DNA of 64,000 nt from Spirosoma rhododendri (GTDB lineage Bacteria; Bacteroidota; Bacteroidia; Cytophagales; Spirosomataceae). Each line of letters starts with the position of its first letter. Position 1 is the first letter of the stretch. Below the pieces are notes generated by a model. The model ran no database searches. It worked only from the letters and a program-made list of their open reading frames with translations, and was not told the origin of the DNA. Below are positions 1-9,551 of the stretch, piece after piece. Both the position numbers and the translations under genes were made by a program. The stretch is taken from assembly GCF_012849055.1 (NCBI RefSeq), contig NZ_CP051677.1, forward strand, positions 4,603,001 to 4,667,000. Direction: 5' to 3'.

Positions 1-2109
1 CAGCAGCCGACCCGCGTTTAACTGACTCCTCCAATACACTGACTGACTGACCGGCAACCGACCATCGGTATACTGCCATCGACAGCGCAGCCCGCCCGGC
101 CACACCTGTTCCGTCAGTCGTCCCTGCCGGTCGTGGGCCAGCCACAGCGCCCCCGCCGGGTGGGTCAGTTTGCTCAACTGCCCCTGTACATTATACGTGA
201 ACGTAACGGCTTCTCCACCCGCCACCTGCCGACTGATGCGGTTTCCGGCCGGGTCGTGGGTGCTTTGTACCGACTGCTCACCCGCCACTTCTTCGCTGAT
301 TTGCCCCCGTGCGTTGCGAACGAACCGCACCTGCGTCGTGGGCGATGTCGCTTCGATCAGCCAGCCGTCGGGGCGGTACGCGTAGTGGTGCCAGCTACCA
401 TCGCTGAATAGCGCTTCGGTCAGCCGACCAGCGGCATCGTAGTGGAAGCGCGTCGATTGGCCGTCGGGGCGCGTGTACTCCCGAATACCCCCAGCCGCGT
501 CCCGGATAAACTGCCAGTTGAGCCGCCCCCGGCGCAACCGCACGAGCTGCCCGTCGGCATCATAAACTGGCTGATAATCGTCGGATGTTCCATTCGCAGC
601 CAAAGCGGGTAACGGCTCCACCGGAAACAGGGGAACCGTCTCGGTGGACCGGCCAGCAAATGTAAGCCGACCGAGCGCGTCGAATGACCAGTTGGTTTGT
701 CCCGCAGCGGTCAGCTGCCGCACCGGATTGGCCGACGCGTCATATTCCCAGCGCACCACCTGCCCGGCCGTCTGCCGACCAATGCGTAGCCCTGCAGTAT
801 CGTAAGAAAAGCGTGTTTCAGCCCCCGCCGGGTCGATGCACAACAGCAGTTGCCCGGCGGGGTCATGGCTCCACTGCCAGACGCCACCGGCGCGGTCGGT
901 CAGGGTCAGTAGCAGATCGGTATCGTCGTAGGTCATGGCCATCGTACCACCGTCGGGCCAGGTGGTTTGGGTCAGGTTGCCCCGCTCGTCGTAGGTGAGA
1001 AATGTGGTGTTACCCAGTGGGTCCTGCTCGCTGATCAGTTCGTGATACTCGTTGTGAAACCAGACGCGCTGCCGCCCTTCGGCACTCATAAACCGCTGCA
1101 CAACCCCCGCTTCGTGGATGTATTGCCGAACGTGCCCGGCTTCGTCGGTCACTACCGTCCGCCCCTCGTCGGGGAAGTAGCGAAACTGCGCAACGCGCCC
1201 GGCCTCCTGCCGGACGTCGGTACACCGAAACACTTTGTCGACGTTGGTATAGGCAAAAAAGATGGACCGGCGCAGGGTGTCGTTCAGGCGAATAATGCGC
1301 TGCTGCCGGTAGTAGTACTGCGTCGCCGGACGGTCGAATGCGGCCGCTTCGGTCAGGTTATGAGCCTCGTCGTAGCGATACTGCGCCAGCACGATGCGCT
1401 GCTGCGTGGCGTCGGGGGCGGTCAGCGTCAATTGACTGATGTGTCCGCCTGCGTTGGTCGTAAGCTCAACTACGCGCTGCCCACCGTCGCTGATGCGGAA
1501 CAGCTGACCGAGCTGATTATACGTAAACTGAAGCCGGTACGCCAGGCCCACCCGCTCGACCGCCACCAGTCGGCACAGGCTTCCGCTGGGGTTGTCGGCG
1601 AAGCGGTACCGTAACCCGTTGGTCCGGTGCAGTACGTAGCCCCGCGCGTCGCGGTCGAGCCGGACCTTTTCGAGCCGGTTTTGTGCTGATTCGCCGTCCG
1701 TCAGCAGCGCAAACACCACCGCCCGGCTATCGGGTGTCCGGACAACGACCTGCCGGGTGCGCCGGTCTTCGAGCAGCGTGTAGTCGTACGAATGCCGCCA
1801 GCCATTTCCCACCGATCCACTAGTCAGGTGATTGGAGCGCCAGTACCGCCCCCACGCGAACGGCACCGGTCCGGGGATGGTGATATCCGTCGTGTCCAGC
1901 ACCACTTCGCCCGTTGCCACGTCGACCGCCCGCCCGTCGAGTACCCGGTGCATGCCTGGCAGTGTCTGGTAATCAGCAAGCGTCAGGTCGAGCCGGTGGA
2001 GCAGATCAGCGAGTTGCGCCCGTTCGTCGGTCTCGGGCGGAATGGCCTGCGCAATGGCCGGGTACAGTAACCGGCGCAGGCCGGTACGAAACGCGGGGGT
2101 CGTAGTCAT
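1..2109 (-). CDS. RHS/YD-repeat protein, N-terminal part (runs off left edge)
   Basis: The minus-strand frame from the ATG at 2109 stays open for 703 codons to the window edge, so only the N-terminal part is present. Residues about 50-130 (LDGRAVDVATGEVVLDTTD, then a W-rich segment) look like the DUF6531 region that begins many RHS proteins. From about residue 200 there is a long series of YD repeats, for example RFSYDTAGLRIG, WEYDASANPVRQL and RFHYDAAGRLTEA. RHS proteins form a hollow shell around a C-terminal toxin; that toxin lies outside the window. The start codon overlaps the stop of the upstream gene (TGATG), so translation is probably coupled. With VgrG and a TPR-like gene upstream on the same strand, this is most likely a T6SS effector. 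No PAAR domain is visible at the N-terminus. Confidence 0.9.
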   Translation of the reverse strand, partial: MTTTPAFRTGLRRLLYPAIAQAIPPETDERAQLADLLHRLDLTLADYQTLPGMHRVLDGRAVDVATGEVVLDTTDITIPGPVPFAWGRYWRSNHLTSGSVGNGWRHSYDYTLLEDRRTRQVVVRTPDSRAVVFALLTDGESAQNRLEKVRLDRDARGYVLHRTNGLRYRFADNPSGSLCRLVAVERVGLAYRLQFTYNQLGQLFRISDGGQRVVELTTNAGGHISQLTLTAPDATQQRIVLAQYRYDEAHNLTEAAAFDRPATQYYYRQQRIIRLNDTLRRSIFFAYTNVDKVFRCTDVRQEAGRVAQFRYFPDEGRTVVTDEAGHVRQYIHEAGVVQRFMSAEGRQRVWFHNEYHELISEQDPLGNTTFLTYDERGNLTQTTWPDGGTMAMTYDDTDLLLTLTDRAGGVWQWSHDPAGQLLLCIDPAGAETRFSYDTAGLRIGRQTAGQVVRWEYDASANPVRQLTAAGQTNWSFDALGRLTFAGRSTETVPLFPVEPLPALAANGTSDDYQPVYDADGQLVRLRRGRLNWQFIRDAAGGIREYTRPDGQSTRFHYDAAGRLTEALFSDGSWHHYAYRPDGWLIEATSPTTQVRFVRNARGQISEEVAGEQSVQSTHDPAGNRISRQVAGGEAVTFTYNVQGQLSKLTHPAGALWLAHDRQGRLTEQVWPGGLRCRWQYTDGRLPVSQSVYWRSQLNAGRLL

Positions 2110-3382
2110 CAGATACGGGTAGTCCGGCGCCAGTTGGTTCCGAGCAGTTGGGTAAGTCGTTCGTCGGCTTTGTGTCGTCCGGCGGAAGTGGCCTGTTGCG
2201 CCCAGTAGCGTTTGCCAATATCAGGCAGGCGGGCCGCGCCGTGCTGCTCCGGCGGTAGTTTTTCGACCGAATCGAACAGCCGCTGGTACGCCGTTTCCGA
2301 TGCGGCCGTGCTGCCAGCCTGCGCGTGAACGACGCTCAGTCGCCGGTAGCTTTCGACAGCCAGCAGCCAGTCCTGTAGCGTTTCGGCCCGGTCGGCCGCG
2401 CGCTGGTAGTAATCGATGGCGCGCTGCCGCTGACGCAACTCGTCGTACACTCCGCCCCACCCAGCCACGCCATGATACTCAGTTGCCCCGCCGGTGCATC
2501 ACCCGCTTCGTACAGTCGTTCCATCTGCTCGATGACCTGCCTGTAGCGGGTCAATGCTTCTTCAAACCGACGGTGGTCGACGTACGCATAGGCTACCGAC
2601 AGGTGTACGCTGCCCGCCAGCACCGGCCAGTTTTGCTGTCCGCAGATCAGCAGGCAGTTGTTGGCGAAGTACTGCACATCGCGCAGATTTCGTTGCGCGA
2701 GGGCGGTGGTCAGTTCGGCCTGCCACTGCCGGAACTTCACATCGGGAGCGGTGGGCGACCCCAGCGCGGCCAATTGCCGGATTACCTTCTGCAACTGCAT
2801 GTCGACGGTGCTACTGTAGCAATCGGTTCGGAACCGGCCGCATAACGTTGCCAGCTGTTCAGCCCCGGCCGTATCCGTCACTAGCAGCCGCAGATCGGGC
2901 GGGAGGTCGCGTTGTAGCAGGGCAGTCAGCACGGGTTCCAGCGTCGCGTTATCTTCGACCGATTCGGGCAACAGGCACAGCACCAATGCACCGTCGGTGT
3001 GCGTCCGAACAGTCCGGCTCAGCTGATGCAGGTATTGTACGAACCGCGACACGGCATCCAGCCCGGCGGGGTTTGGCGCGTCAGCCAGTTCTACCGATAG
3101 GCCGTGCTGATCGAGCAACATCAGGTCGTGCCGTATGGCGTCGGTCAGATCCTCCAGTGTCTGTTCGAGGTAGGTTTGCCAGTGCTGGAGCGGAGTCCGC
3201 AGCACCACGAAAATATCGTTCGACACCGCATCGATTCCTGCCTGCTCCTGCAAAAACAGCGATAGTAGCCACTGTTCATCGGGCGCAAACACCCACCGGC
3301 ACAGCCGCAGCTGTGGCCGTCGGCGAAACGCCTGCCAGTGCCGTTCCAGCACGGCCATCCGCTGACTGAGTGGGTTGGTCAC
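2109..3382 (-). CDS. TPR-like protein between VgrG and RHS, frameshifted
   Basis: Two minus-strand frames belong to one gene. The first starts at ATG 3382 (MTNPLSQRMAVLERHWQAF) and the second carries the C-terminal part down to the stop at 2109. They join near 2455-2462, where the plus strand reads CCCCACCC; adding one base gives a continuous TPR-like stretch (WGGVYDELRQRQRAIDYYQ). Without repair the first frame continues as a meaningless tail to 2336. The N-terminal 200 residues are an alpha-helical domain I do not recognise; helical repeats with TPR character follow (RFEEALTRYRQVIEQMERLY). It lies between VgrG and RHS and overlaps the RHS start by one base. That is the position where other T6SS loci keep an effector adaptor or chaperone, so I infer such a role; sequence alone does not prove it. 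Confidence 0.7.
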
Positions 3383-3392
3383 GGTGGGTTTA

Positions 3393-3486
3393 CTGTTTGA
3401 GGTTTAACGTTTAAGGTTGGCTGACGCATGTAGCCCAGACCGGTCAGCCGGAGGAACGTTAAACGTTAGACATTGAACCTTGAACT
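3393..3486. repeat. Intergenic imperfect palindrome (family A)
   Basis: The gap between the TPR-like gene and the VgrG stop holds an imperfect inverted repeat. GGTTTAACGTTTAAGGTT (3400-3417) is answered by AACGTTAAAC and a copy of AACCTT on the right side, and GGCTGAC (3419-3425) pairs with GTCAGCC (3443-3449). A related copy lies at 52264-52351. It could act as a terminator or processing hairpin for the vgrG transcript, but there is no clear T-run. Confidence 0.5.
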
Positions 3487-5215
3487 AATTAATCATTACC
3501 ATCGTACCCTTGACCGTTGTGATGCCGGAGCTTTTGACGTTCATCGTGCCGGTGCCTTCTACGTCGGTCATGGCCCCCTTGACGGCCATCTGCGCGGTGG
3601 CTTCGACCTTCACCTGCGCCCCCTTGATGTTGACGCCCTGCTTACCCTCGATGTTAATCGTTGTCGCTGACAGGTCGATCTGCTGCGCTTCAATCGTAAC
3701 CTTGGCGGTGGCCTTGACGATGATGTCTTTTGACGACTGTACCGTGATTGTACCGCTTCCGCTGGGCACCGTAATCTTAACGAAGTTCTTGTCGTCGACC
3801 TGTAGGTGGATCTCCTTCGTGGTGGGCTTTTCGATGAACGTCAGCGTACTGCCGCTACCCACGCTGATGTGCTTTTCTTCTTCCGGCTTGCTGGTGTCGA
3901 TACTGCTGTTTTTGCCGTGCGGCAGCGCCCCGATCACAAACGGCCGTTCAGGGTTGTTGTATTCAAAACCGACCATCACCTGATCGCCGATGGTCGGCAC
4001 AAACTGGAAGCCGCGCGTTTTCTTGTTGTCTTTGTGCAGGCCAAAGTGCGGCAGGGTCATGCGAATGAAGGGCGTCGTCTGTGGGGCTTTCATCCAGAGC
4101 AGCCGCACCTTCACCCGACCCATTCCTTTCGGATCTTTGTTGTCTACTACTTCGCCGATCTGCGTTTGCGCCATCGGGCGAATCAGCTTCCGCACCGGCA
4201 TCGCTACCACGTCAGCGGGAATGGCGCGGAAACGGTTGTGGTAGTCGCCAACGCCTGTTACGTAATGCACGACGTCGGTAATCAGGTATGGTGCCGATTG
4301 GCCGCCCTTCCCCCGCTTAGCATCTTTAACGATGATTTTACACCCCGGAAACAGGCCGGGCACGCGGGCCTGCCCTTCCATGTATTTTTCCTCCGCCCCC
4401 AGCGCGGCCTTGCGGTTGTCGCGGTAGGGCGTCATGTCGGCCGTGACCTTGGCGGGGTGCGGGTTAATCGTGCCTTCGTTTTCGGGTTTACCGTAGGGCA
4501 GTTCATCTTTCCCCGATTCGGTTTCCAGTCGCTTGTCGTCTTCCGACAGGTAATCGTAGTGCTTGACGTAGGTCGGCGCGGCCCGCACCCCCGACCGGAA
4601 GTTGATCAGGTTACCGCCAAACGTCAGCGTCAGCGATGAACTCGTGCCGGGCGTTTTGGTAAACTGAAGCTGACTGCCATCGTAGTAAAACCAGGCCCCG
4701 AAATCGTAGGCCAGTCGCTTGAGAAACGTCCAGATCGATTCATTGTACCGAACGCAGAACGGCAGGTCGGCGGGGCCGAGCGGAGCCGTCACTTTCTTGG
4801 GATGCTGGTATGCACTCAGGCTCGCTTTGGCAATGTCGACGATCGATTTGTCGCTGAACGTCTGCGTGCCGGGCGTTGTCCGCAGGGCTTCGCAATGGCC
4901 GTGGCCGGTGACGATCATACGCCCCCAGTAGCCGTCGTCCTGTTGCCGCAGTTCGGTCTGCGTAATGATCCCTTTAAACTCCAGCGCCGGGCTCGACGAG
5001 TCGCCTTTCACCGTCAGGTCGAACGTCTTGCGGTGCAGCGAATCGAGCTGATCGGGAAACAGCGTGACCAGCTCCTCGATGGCGTCGTGTTCGAAGATGA
5101 CCCGGAACTCGTGGGTCGTATGAATCGACTGTTGCAGGGTCAGCGAATGGAAGGAGGAAATGCGTTTACCCTCGACGAGCAGCGTGGTTTCCGTAACGAT
5201 AGAGTAGACTGGCAT
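3485..5215 (-). CDS. tssI: T6SS spike protein VgrG (TssI)
   Basis: A 576-residue protein of the Vgr family, the trimeric spike at the tip of the tube that carries effectors. The N-terminal gp27-like part (about residues 1-330) includes the phage-late-control-like segment with ESIWTFLKRLAYDFGAWFYY. An OB-fold gp5-like region follows (about 350-450: GRVKVRLLWMKAPQTTPFIR, then GDQVMVGFEYNNPERPFVIG). The C-terminus is a repetitive valine/threonine/isoleucine beta-helix (IEGKQGVNIKGAQVKVEATA) that forms the needle. I chose ATG 5215 (MPVYSIVTETTLL) over an upstream ATG at 5281, because the extra 22 residues are an atypical Arg/Leu-rich stretch and family members start close to this point. It is the first gene of a minus-strand module with the TPR-like gene and RHS, divergent from the TssE side. 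Confidence 0.92.
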   Translation of the reverse strand: MPVYSIVTETTLLVEGKRISSFHSLTLQQSIHTTHEFRVIFEHDAIEELVTLFPDQLDSLHRKTFDLTVKGDSSSPALEFKGIITQTELRQQDDGYWGRMIVTGHGHCEALRTTPGTQTFSDKSIVDIAKASLSAYQHPKKVTAPLGPADLPFCVRYNESIWTFLKRLAYDFGAWFYYDGSQLQFTKTPGTSSSLTLTFGGNLINFRSGVRAAPTYVKHYDYLSEDDKRLETESGKDELPYGKPENEGTINPHPAKVTADMTPYRDNRKAALGAEEKYMEGQARVPGLFPGCKIIVKDAKRGKGGQSAPYLITDVVHYVTGVGDYHNRFRAIPADVVAMPVRKLIRPMAQTQIGEVVDNKDPKGMGRVKVRLLWMKAPQTTPFIRMTLPHFGLHKDNKKTRGFQFVPTIGDQVMVGFEYNNPERPFVIGALPHGKNSSIDTSKPEEEKHISVGSGSTLTFIEKPTTKEIHLQVDDKNFVKITVPSGSGTITVQSSKDIIVKATAKVTIEAQQIDLSATTINIEGKQGVNIKGAQVKVEATAQMAVKGAMTDVEGTGTMNVKSSGITTVKGTMVMIN

Positions 5216-5398
5216 GAGGTAAAAAAGGAGGAGTATGAACCACCGTCTGCTGAGCCTTACGAAAGCCAAAAATCGGGGCAAAATCGGGCGTCAGAACTAA
5301 GCACGCCGAATGTAAGAAAAGGCTTGTCCATTCCCAATCAAATTTGTTTATTGGTAAGCGTTTGTAGCGCACTCCTCTTTTTTACCCGACAACCCACT

Positions 5399-5833
5399 GT
5401 GAATCAGACATTTTACCAGCTACCCATCCGCTTTGGACCATTGATGGCCGGGCGTGAGCTGCCCACCTGCGGAGCGGGCACGTCCATCGCCCAGACGCTC
5501 TATCTGCTGCTCTATACGCAGTACGGTGAGTTGCGTGCCGACCGCTCATTTGGCTGCCAGATCTGGGACCTTACCTACGACCGAACCGTCAGCACCAACG
5601 ACTGGATGACGGGGCTTTGCGAGTCGCTCGAAGCCGCCATCCGACGCCACGAAACCCGCCTGCGTACCCCTAAGGTCAGCGTGCAGTTTCTGCCCGTCGA
5701 ACACCGGATCGAACCGCTGCCCGCCGACTTTCAGCGGACGGTAATGGTCACGATCAACGCGGTTCTGGAAGCGACGCAGGAGCCCTATCGTTTCTCGACC
5801 CGGCTCTACCTCGGTCAACTCTCGATGCGCTGA
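5399..5833 (+). CDS. tssE: T6SS baseplate protein TssE (gp25-like)
   Basis: A 144-residue protein with the gp25/lysozyme-like baseplate fold: a short N-terminal strand region (YQLPIRFGPLMAG), a helix with IAQTLYLLLYTQYGELRADR, the FGCQIWDL turn, and a C-terminal half ending in strands. TssE joins the sheath to the baseplate. The frame is open further upstream, but GTG 5399 gives the usual family length; ATG inside PLMAGREL would be too short. It is followed after 35 bp by TssF, as expected for baseplate genes. The 183-bp gap to vgrG (5216-5398) must hold divergent promoters; I see no perfect TAnnTTTG match there. Confidence 0.85.
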   Translation: MNQTFYQLPIRFGPLMAGRELPTCGAGTSIAQTLYLLLYTQYGELRADRSFGCQIWDLTYDRTVSTNDWMTGLCESLEAAIRRHETRLRTPKVSVQFLPVEHRIEPLPADFQRTVMVTINAVLEATQEPYRFSTRLYLGQLSMR

Positions 5834-5868
5834 GCGTCGTATCTGATTCACCCCTTTTTGGACGTACC

Positions 5869-7764
5869 ATGGCACTGAGCGATCAGCGGTCTTTTTACAC
5901 GCAGGAGGCCATCCGGCAGCGGCTGCTGCTCCACCTGATTCAGATGTGGGGCGTGCGCGACCTCAACGCGCTCGACACGTTCGTGCGGATGCTGGTCGAT
6001 ACGCTGGCCAACGAAATTTATAAGGTCAGCAACGAGTTTATCGGCTCGGAGGTGCGGGTGCTGGAACGGCTCGCTGACCTGCTCACGCCCGATCTGCTGA
6101 CCGTACCGCGCCCGGCTCACGCCATCATGCAGGCGCACCCGGCCGAACCGGTGCTGGAGCTGACCGCCAGCCAGAGTTTCCTGTTTCAGCAGCGCTATGC
6201 GTCGCAGCTGATGGGTGAACTCGACAGCGTGCGCGACCTGTTTTTCTCCCCCGTCGACTCGGTGCGGCTGATCGACGGGCGGGTGGCGTATCTGGCGGCC
6301 GGATCACACCTGCACGCCATTCATCCGCAGCTGGGCAAACGACTGGTGGGCCAAACCCTGCCGACGCAGGCCATCGCACCCCAGACGCTCTGGATCGGGC
6401 TGGAACTGAACCCGGCCATCGACTCGCTGGACCGCGTCAATTTCGCGTTCAACTGGCCAACGGAGATTGACGCCCAACCGCTGTTCCCGCTGCTCAATCT
6501 CAGCAACTGGTACCTCAACGGTGCGCCACTCGCTACCATGCCGGGACCGGCCTACGAACACCGGGCGCAGCCCATCGCCTACGGCCCGGCGCAGCTGCTG
6601 ACCGAGTACGACATCAACTACCAGTTGGAAGCCGACATCCGGCAGACCTACCAGCTGCGGTTCATGCACGTGGCTCCGTCCGTCACGGCTCAGCTTGACG
6701 ATACCCGGCAGGCGTATCCGGCCGACTTTGTCGATGTCTTTGGTGCGAAAGCCCTGGAACCGCTCAATGGGGGCGCACTGGTCTGGCTACGCGTGACCTT
6801 TCCGGCCCCGTTTGACGAAAACGTACTCGACAAAATCGCCGTCGACCTCAACGCGTTTCCGGTGCTGAACCGCAAGGAAAACCGGATGCTCTACCGCACC
6901 ACGGCCAACTTCAACCTGCTGCCGCTGCGGACCGGCCCGTTTGAAACGCTGCTGATGGTTAAGACCGTCGTCGACAGCAAGGAGCGCATCTTTACGCCCT
7001 TCCCCGCCCACCAGGCCGACCACATCAGCGAGGGCAGCTACGTCACCCGGCGCGGTGGTGTCGAGCGGTTCGACGTGCGCAACGCCCGCGAGCAACTCAC
7101 CTTTCTGCTCGAACTACTGCGCGACGAATCGGTGGCCTTTGCCGTCTACGGGCAGGATACGATCCGGCTGCTGCTGACCCAGTTACAGGAACAACTCGAT
7201 CAGTTGCAGCGCAAGGTACAGACCACCCCGACGCCCCCCATCGCCCTGAATCAGTACGTGCTGTTCAGGCCCTACGAGGAAGGCGACACCATGCAGGTCG
7301 ATTTCTGGACCACCAACTGCGAACTGGCCAATCGCCTGCCGGCCGGTACTCCGCTGCAACCGTTCAACACCGACAGCCTCAACAGCGACAGTATCCGGCT
7401 GCTGACCGGCACCAACGGCGGGCGCGACCGCCCCTCGGCCATGCACCGGGTGCAGACCTACCGCTACGCCCTGATGAGCCATCAGCGACTGGTGACGCAG
7501 GAGGATGTGCGGGCTTTTTTCCATTACGAACTGGGCGCGCTGCTCGACTCCGTCCGGATCAGCAAGGGCGTGGCCATCGGACAAACGCAGAAGGAAGGCC
7601 TGATGCGCACCGTCGATATTACCCTGCACCCGGCCGCCGACTGTGCGCTCACCCCCGCCGAGTGGAAAGTCGTGCTAGAAGGCTTGCAGCAAAAACTGGT
7701 ACAGCGCTCCGGGCAGGTAACGCCCTACCGGCTGTTTCTGGCCGAACCCACCACCGTTGTTTAA
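5869..7764 (+). CDS. tssF: T6SS baseplate protein TssF
   Basis: A 631-residue protein of the TssF (VasA/ImpG) family, the large wedge subunit of the baseplate. The N-terminus has the family hallmark of a helical region that starts soon after the initiator and reads FVRMLVDTLANEIYKVSNEF, followed by LERLADLLTPDLLTVPRPAH near residue 70-90. The C-terminal part contains RVQTYRYALMSHQRLVTQED, a baseplate-J-like segment typical of TssF. Length matches Bacteroidota TssF proteins. It follows TssE and precedes an outer-membrane protein by 23 bp, so these three are probably one transcript. TssG, the usual partner, is not adjacent but lies inverted at 9614-10546. Confidence 0.88.
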   Translation: MALSDQRSFYTQEAIRQRLLLHLIQMWGVRDLNALDTFVRMLVDTLANEIYKVSNEFIGSEVRVLERLADLLTPDLLTVPRPAHAIMQAHPAEPVLELTASQSFLFQQRYASQLMGELDSVRDLFFSPVDSVRLIDGRVAYLAAGSHLHAIHPQLGKRLVGQTLPTQAIAPQTLWIGLELNPAIDSLDRVNFAFNWPTEIDAQPLFPLLNLSNWYLNGAPLATMPGPAYEHRAQPIAYGPAQLLTEYDINYQLEADIRQTYQLRFMHVAPSVTAQLDDTRQAYPADFVDVFGAKALEPLNGGALVWLRVTFPAPFDENVLDKIAVDLNAFPVLNRKENRMLYRTTANFNLLPLRTGPFETLLMVKTVVDSKERIFTPFPAHQADHISEGSYVTRRGGVERFDVRNAREQLTFLLELLRDESVAFAVYGQDTIRLLLTQLQEQLDQLQRKVQTTPTPPIALNQYVLFRPYEEGDTMQVDFWTTNCELANRLPAGTPLQPFNTDSLNSDSIRLLTGTNGGRDRPSAMHRVQTYRYALMSHQRLVTQEDVRAFFHYELGALLDSVRISKGVAIGQTQKEGLMRTVDITLHPAADCALTPAEWKVVLEGLQQKLVQRSGQVTPYRLFLAEPTTVV

Positions 7765-7787
7765 CCCATTAGCGAAGAATACACTAC

Positions 7788-9416
7788 ATGCAGTTACGTC
7801 TATGGTTTTTGGTTGTGTTGATGCTGGCGTCGGCCGGGCACCTGGCCGCGCAGGACTCGCTCGCCTTCTCCGCTAACCCGCTGGTACTGACCCAACCCAG
7901 TACAATCAGCGCATCGGACATGGCGCGGTGGCGACTCAGTGGCTACGTGGGCTATAACATCAACCCCCAGTCGGATTACCGGGAACTGTATCTGACGCGG
8001 GGCCTGCACGCCAGCCTGGCGGCTGATTACTTTTTCGGCCGTAACCTGGGCCTGGGCGTGTTGCTCGGCTATCAGAGTCTGGCCGTCAGCGACGCCTACC
8101 GTAACGACCCGTCGATTCCGATTGCGCCCACCGTTCCCCGCATTTTTCCCCTGACGTCGCTGCATAGTTTTATGCTGGCGGTTGGCCCGGCGCTGTCGTT
8201 TCCGCTGGGCAGCCGGGTGTCGTTCAACGTCGAACTGCGGGGGGGGCTGTTCTACAACGACGCGCCCGTGCTGGGTTCGTATTCGCTGGGTGGCGGGCAG
8301 GATGAATCGCTGACGGGCCGGATAGAAAACTACATCTCGTCGAACGATCAGCGGGGCCGGTGGGGTGTCATCGCCTTCGCTGGTCTACAATATCAGCTGA
8401 CGCCACAGATCAGCATGGGCGTGGCCGCCAACAGTTCGCTTAGCTCATTCGGCTATAATCAGATCGGGCAAAGTGGCTATTTCAATCAGTACCGGGTAGC
8501 GCTCAACACATTTGGCGTTCAGGCGTCGGTGGCGTACCGGTTCTCTCCGGTGCGTCGGCAAACCAAAGCCGTTCAGCAACCCGTCGTGCCGATGCCGATC
8601 TGCTATGCGCCCATCCTCGACGTCACCCAGCCGAGCCTGTACGAAGTGGGCGCGGGTAGCCGTCCCCTGTTCCGCTGGCGCAGCGGATCGCCGGTGTACA
8701 CGGAGGGCGAACAGTACGTATTTCGGCTGTACACGCTGCCGGGCAACAAGCTGATTTACGAAAAGACGACGAAAGACACGCAGGTAGCCTGGCCCGCGCA
8801 GGTCATCCTGCCCGACAGCAGCAGCTATTTTTATTACGCCCTGTTTACGAGCCGCACCGACGAACTGGAACGGACCTGCCGCTCTGAGCCGGTGGTCGGT
8901 ACAAAAGGGTTTTACCTGCGCACGACAGCTGACAAGAAGCCAACACCCCCGCGCGAAACCGTCATCGAATACAGCCGGAAGCTCTACGAACTGCGCAGTG
9001 TACCCATCGCCAAACCCGATTCGCAGGCCGTTGCCAAAATCGTCAAGCCCGCGCCAGCTTCCCGTCGGCGGGGTGCCCCGGCTGCGCGCCCGGTGCCTGT
9101 CCCCGACTCCATCCGACTGGGTATTCGTATCGTGCCGACGCTGGTCTATGAAGGCGTATCGCAACAGGCCGAGTTTACCTGGCCCGACAGTCTGGCAACA
9201 CCCGCCGAACCGACGGTGTACCAGTACGTCGTCGGCCGGACGAACAGCCGCACGATCCCGATCCAGATTCACTACCTGATCGTTGAACCCGATGGCTGTA
9301 CATCGTTCATCAGCGAAGCTACGAAGAACCGCTATTTGCAATACCACGCCACAACCGATGAACCAACCACGCCAGCAACGGAGCCACCCACAACATCGAC
9401 GGACAAAGGGCGGTGA
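7788..9416 (+). CDS. T6SS-linked outer-membrane barrel protein with periplasmic C-terminus
   Basis: A 542-residue protein with a signal peptide (LWFLVVLMLASAGHLAAQ, cleavage after AAQ). Residues about 45-260 look like an outer-membrane beta-barrel: alternating strands such as RWRLSGYVGYNI, FGRNLGLGVLLGYQSL and FNVELRGGLFYND, ending in a strand VQASVAYRFSP. A proline-rich linker follows, then two Ig-like/strand-rich segments (about 290-390 and 440-520) with single cysteines. It is co-oriented with TssE-TssF and probably in the same operon. I know no standard T6SS subunit with this design; it might provide an outer-membrane anchor or exit in a system that lacks TssJ. It ends before a strong bidirectional hairpin. 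Family assignment is not possible by eye. Confidence 0.7.
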   Translation: MQLRLWFLVVLMLASAGHLAAQDSLAFSANPLVLTQPSTISASDMARWRLSGYVGYNINPQSDYRELYLTRGLHASLAADYFFGRNLGLGVLLGYQSLAVSDAYRNDPSIPIAPTVPRIFPLTSLHSFMLAVGPALSFPLGSRVSFNVELRGGLFYNDAPVLGSYSLGGGQDESLTGRIENYISSNDQRGRWGVIAFAGLQYQLTPQISMGVAANSSLSSFGYNQIGQSGYFNQYRVALNTFGVQASVAYRFSPVRRQTKAVQQPVVPMPICYAPILDVTQPSLYEVGAGSRPLFRWRSGSPVYTEGEQYVFRLYTLPGNKLIYEKTTKDTQVAWPAQVILPDSSSYFYYALFTSRTDELERTCRSEPVVGTKGFYLRTTADKKPTPPRETVIEYSRKLYELRSVPIAKPDSQAVAKIVKPAPASRRRGAPAARPVPVPDSIRLGIRIVPTLVYEGVSQQAEFTWPDSLATPAEPTVYQYVVGRTNSRTIPIQIHYLIVEPDGCTSFISEATKNRYLQYHATTDEPTTPATEPPTTSTDKGR

Positions 9417-9465
9417 GTTTACCCCTCGCCACTGAAGGGGAGAAACAGACCAGTGGTGGTCCGTC

Positions 9466-9535
9466 TACCCCCCAGCCCCCTAAAGGGGGAGCATCCCACA
9501 AATGAGCATCTCCCCCTTCAGGGGGCTGGGGGGTA
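9466..9535. terminator. Bidirectional GC-rich palindrome (family B, copy 1)
   Basis: Perfect 16-bp arms (TACCCCCCAGCCCCCT at 9466-9481 and its complement at 9520-9535) enclose two smaller hairpins of the form CCCCCTNAAGGGGG. It sits between the convergent barrel gene and tssG. A second copy is at 11150-11219. Likely a two-way terminator made from a dispersed repeat. Confidence 0.7.
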
Positions 9536-9551
9536 AACATAACCGGTAGAA

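Noticed and set aside
2300..3369. Plus-strand open frames opposite the TPR-like gene
   Set aside because: Arg/Ala/Pro-rich shadows without motifs; the minus-strand reading has TPR pattern and the VgrG-RHS context.
3806..4639. Plus-strand open frame of 277 codons within vgrG
   Set aside because: Antisense shadow of the high-GC vgrG gene; no recognisable domain.
4802..5833. Long plus-strand open frame of 343 codons starting within vgrG
   Set aside because: Only the last 145 codons match TssE; the upstream part is antisense to vgrG and non-conserved in appearance, so GTG 5399 is used.
7788..9416. TssJ- or TssL-like annotation for the barrel protein
   Set aside because: It has no lipobox, no cytoplasmic helical domain and no OmpA domain, so none of these names can be supported.
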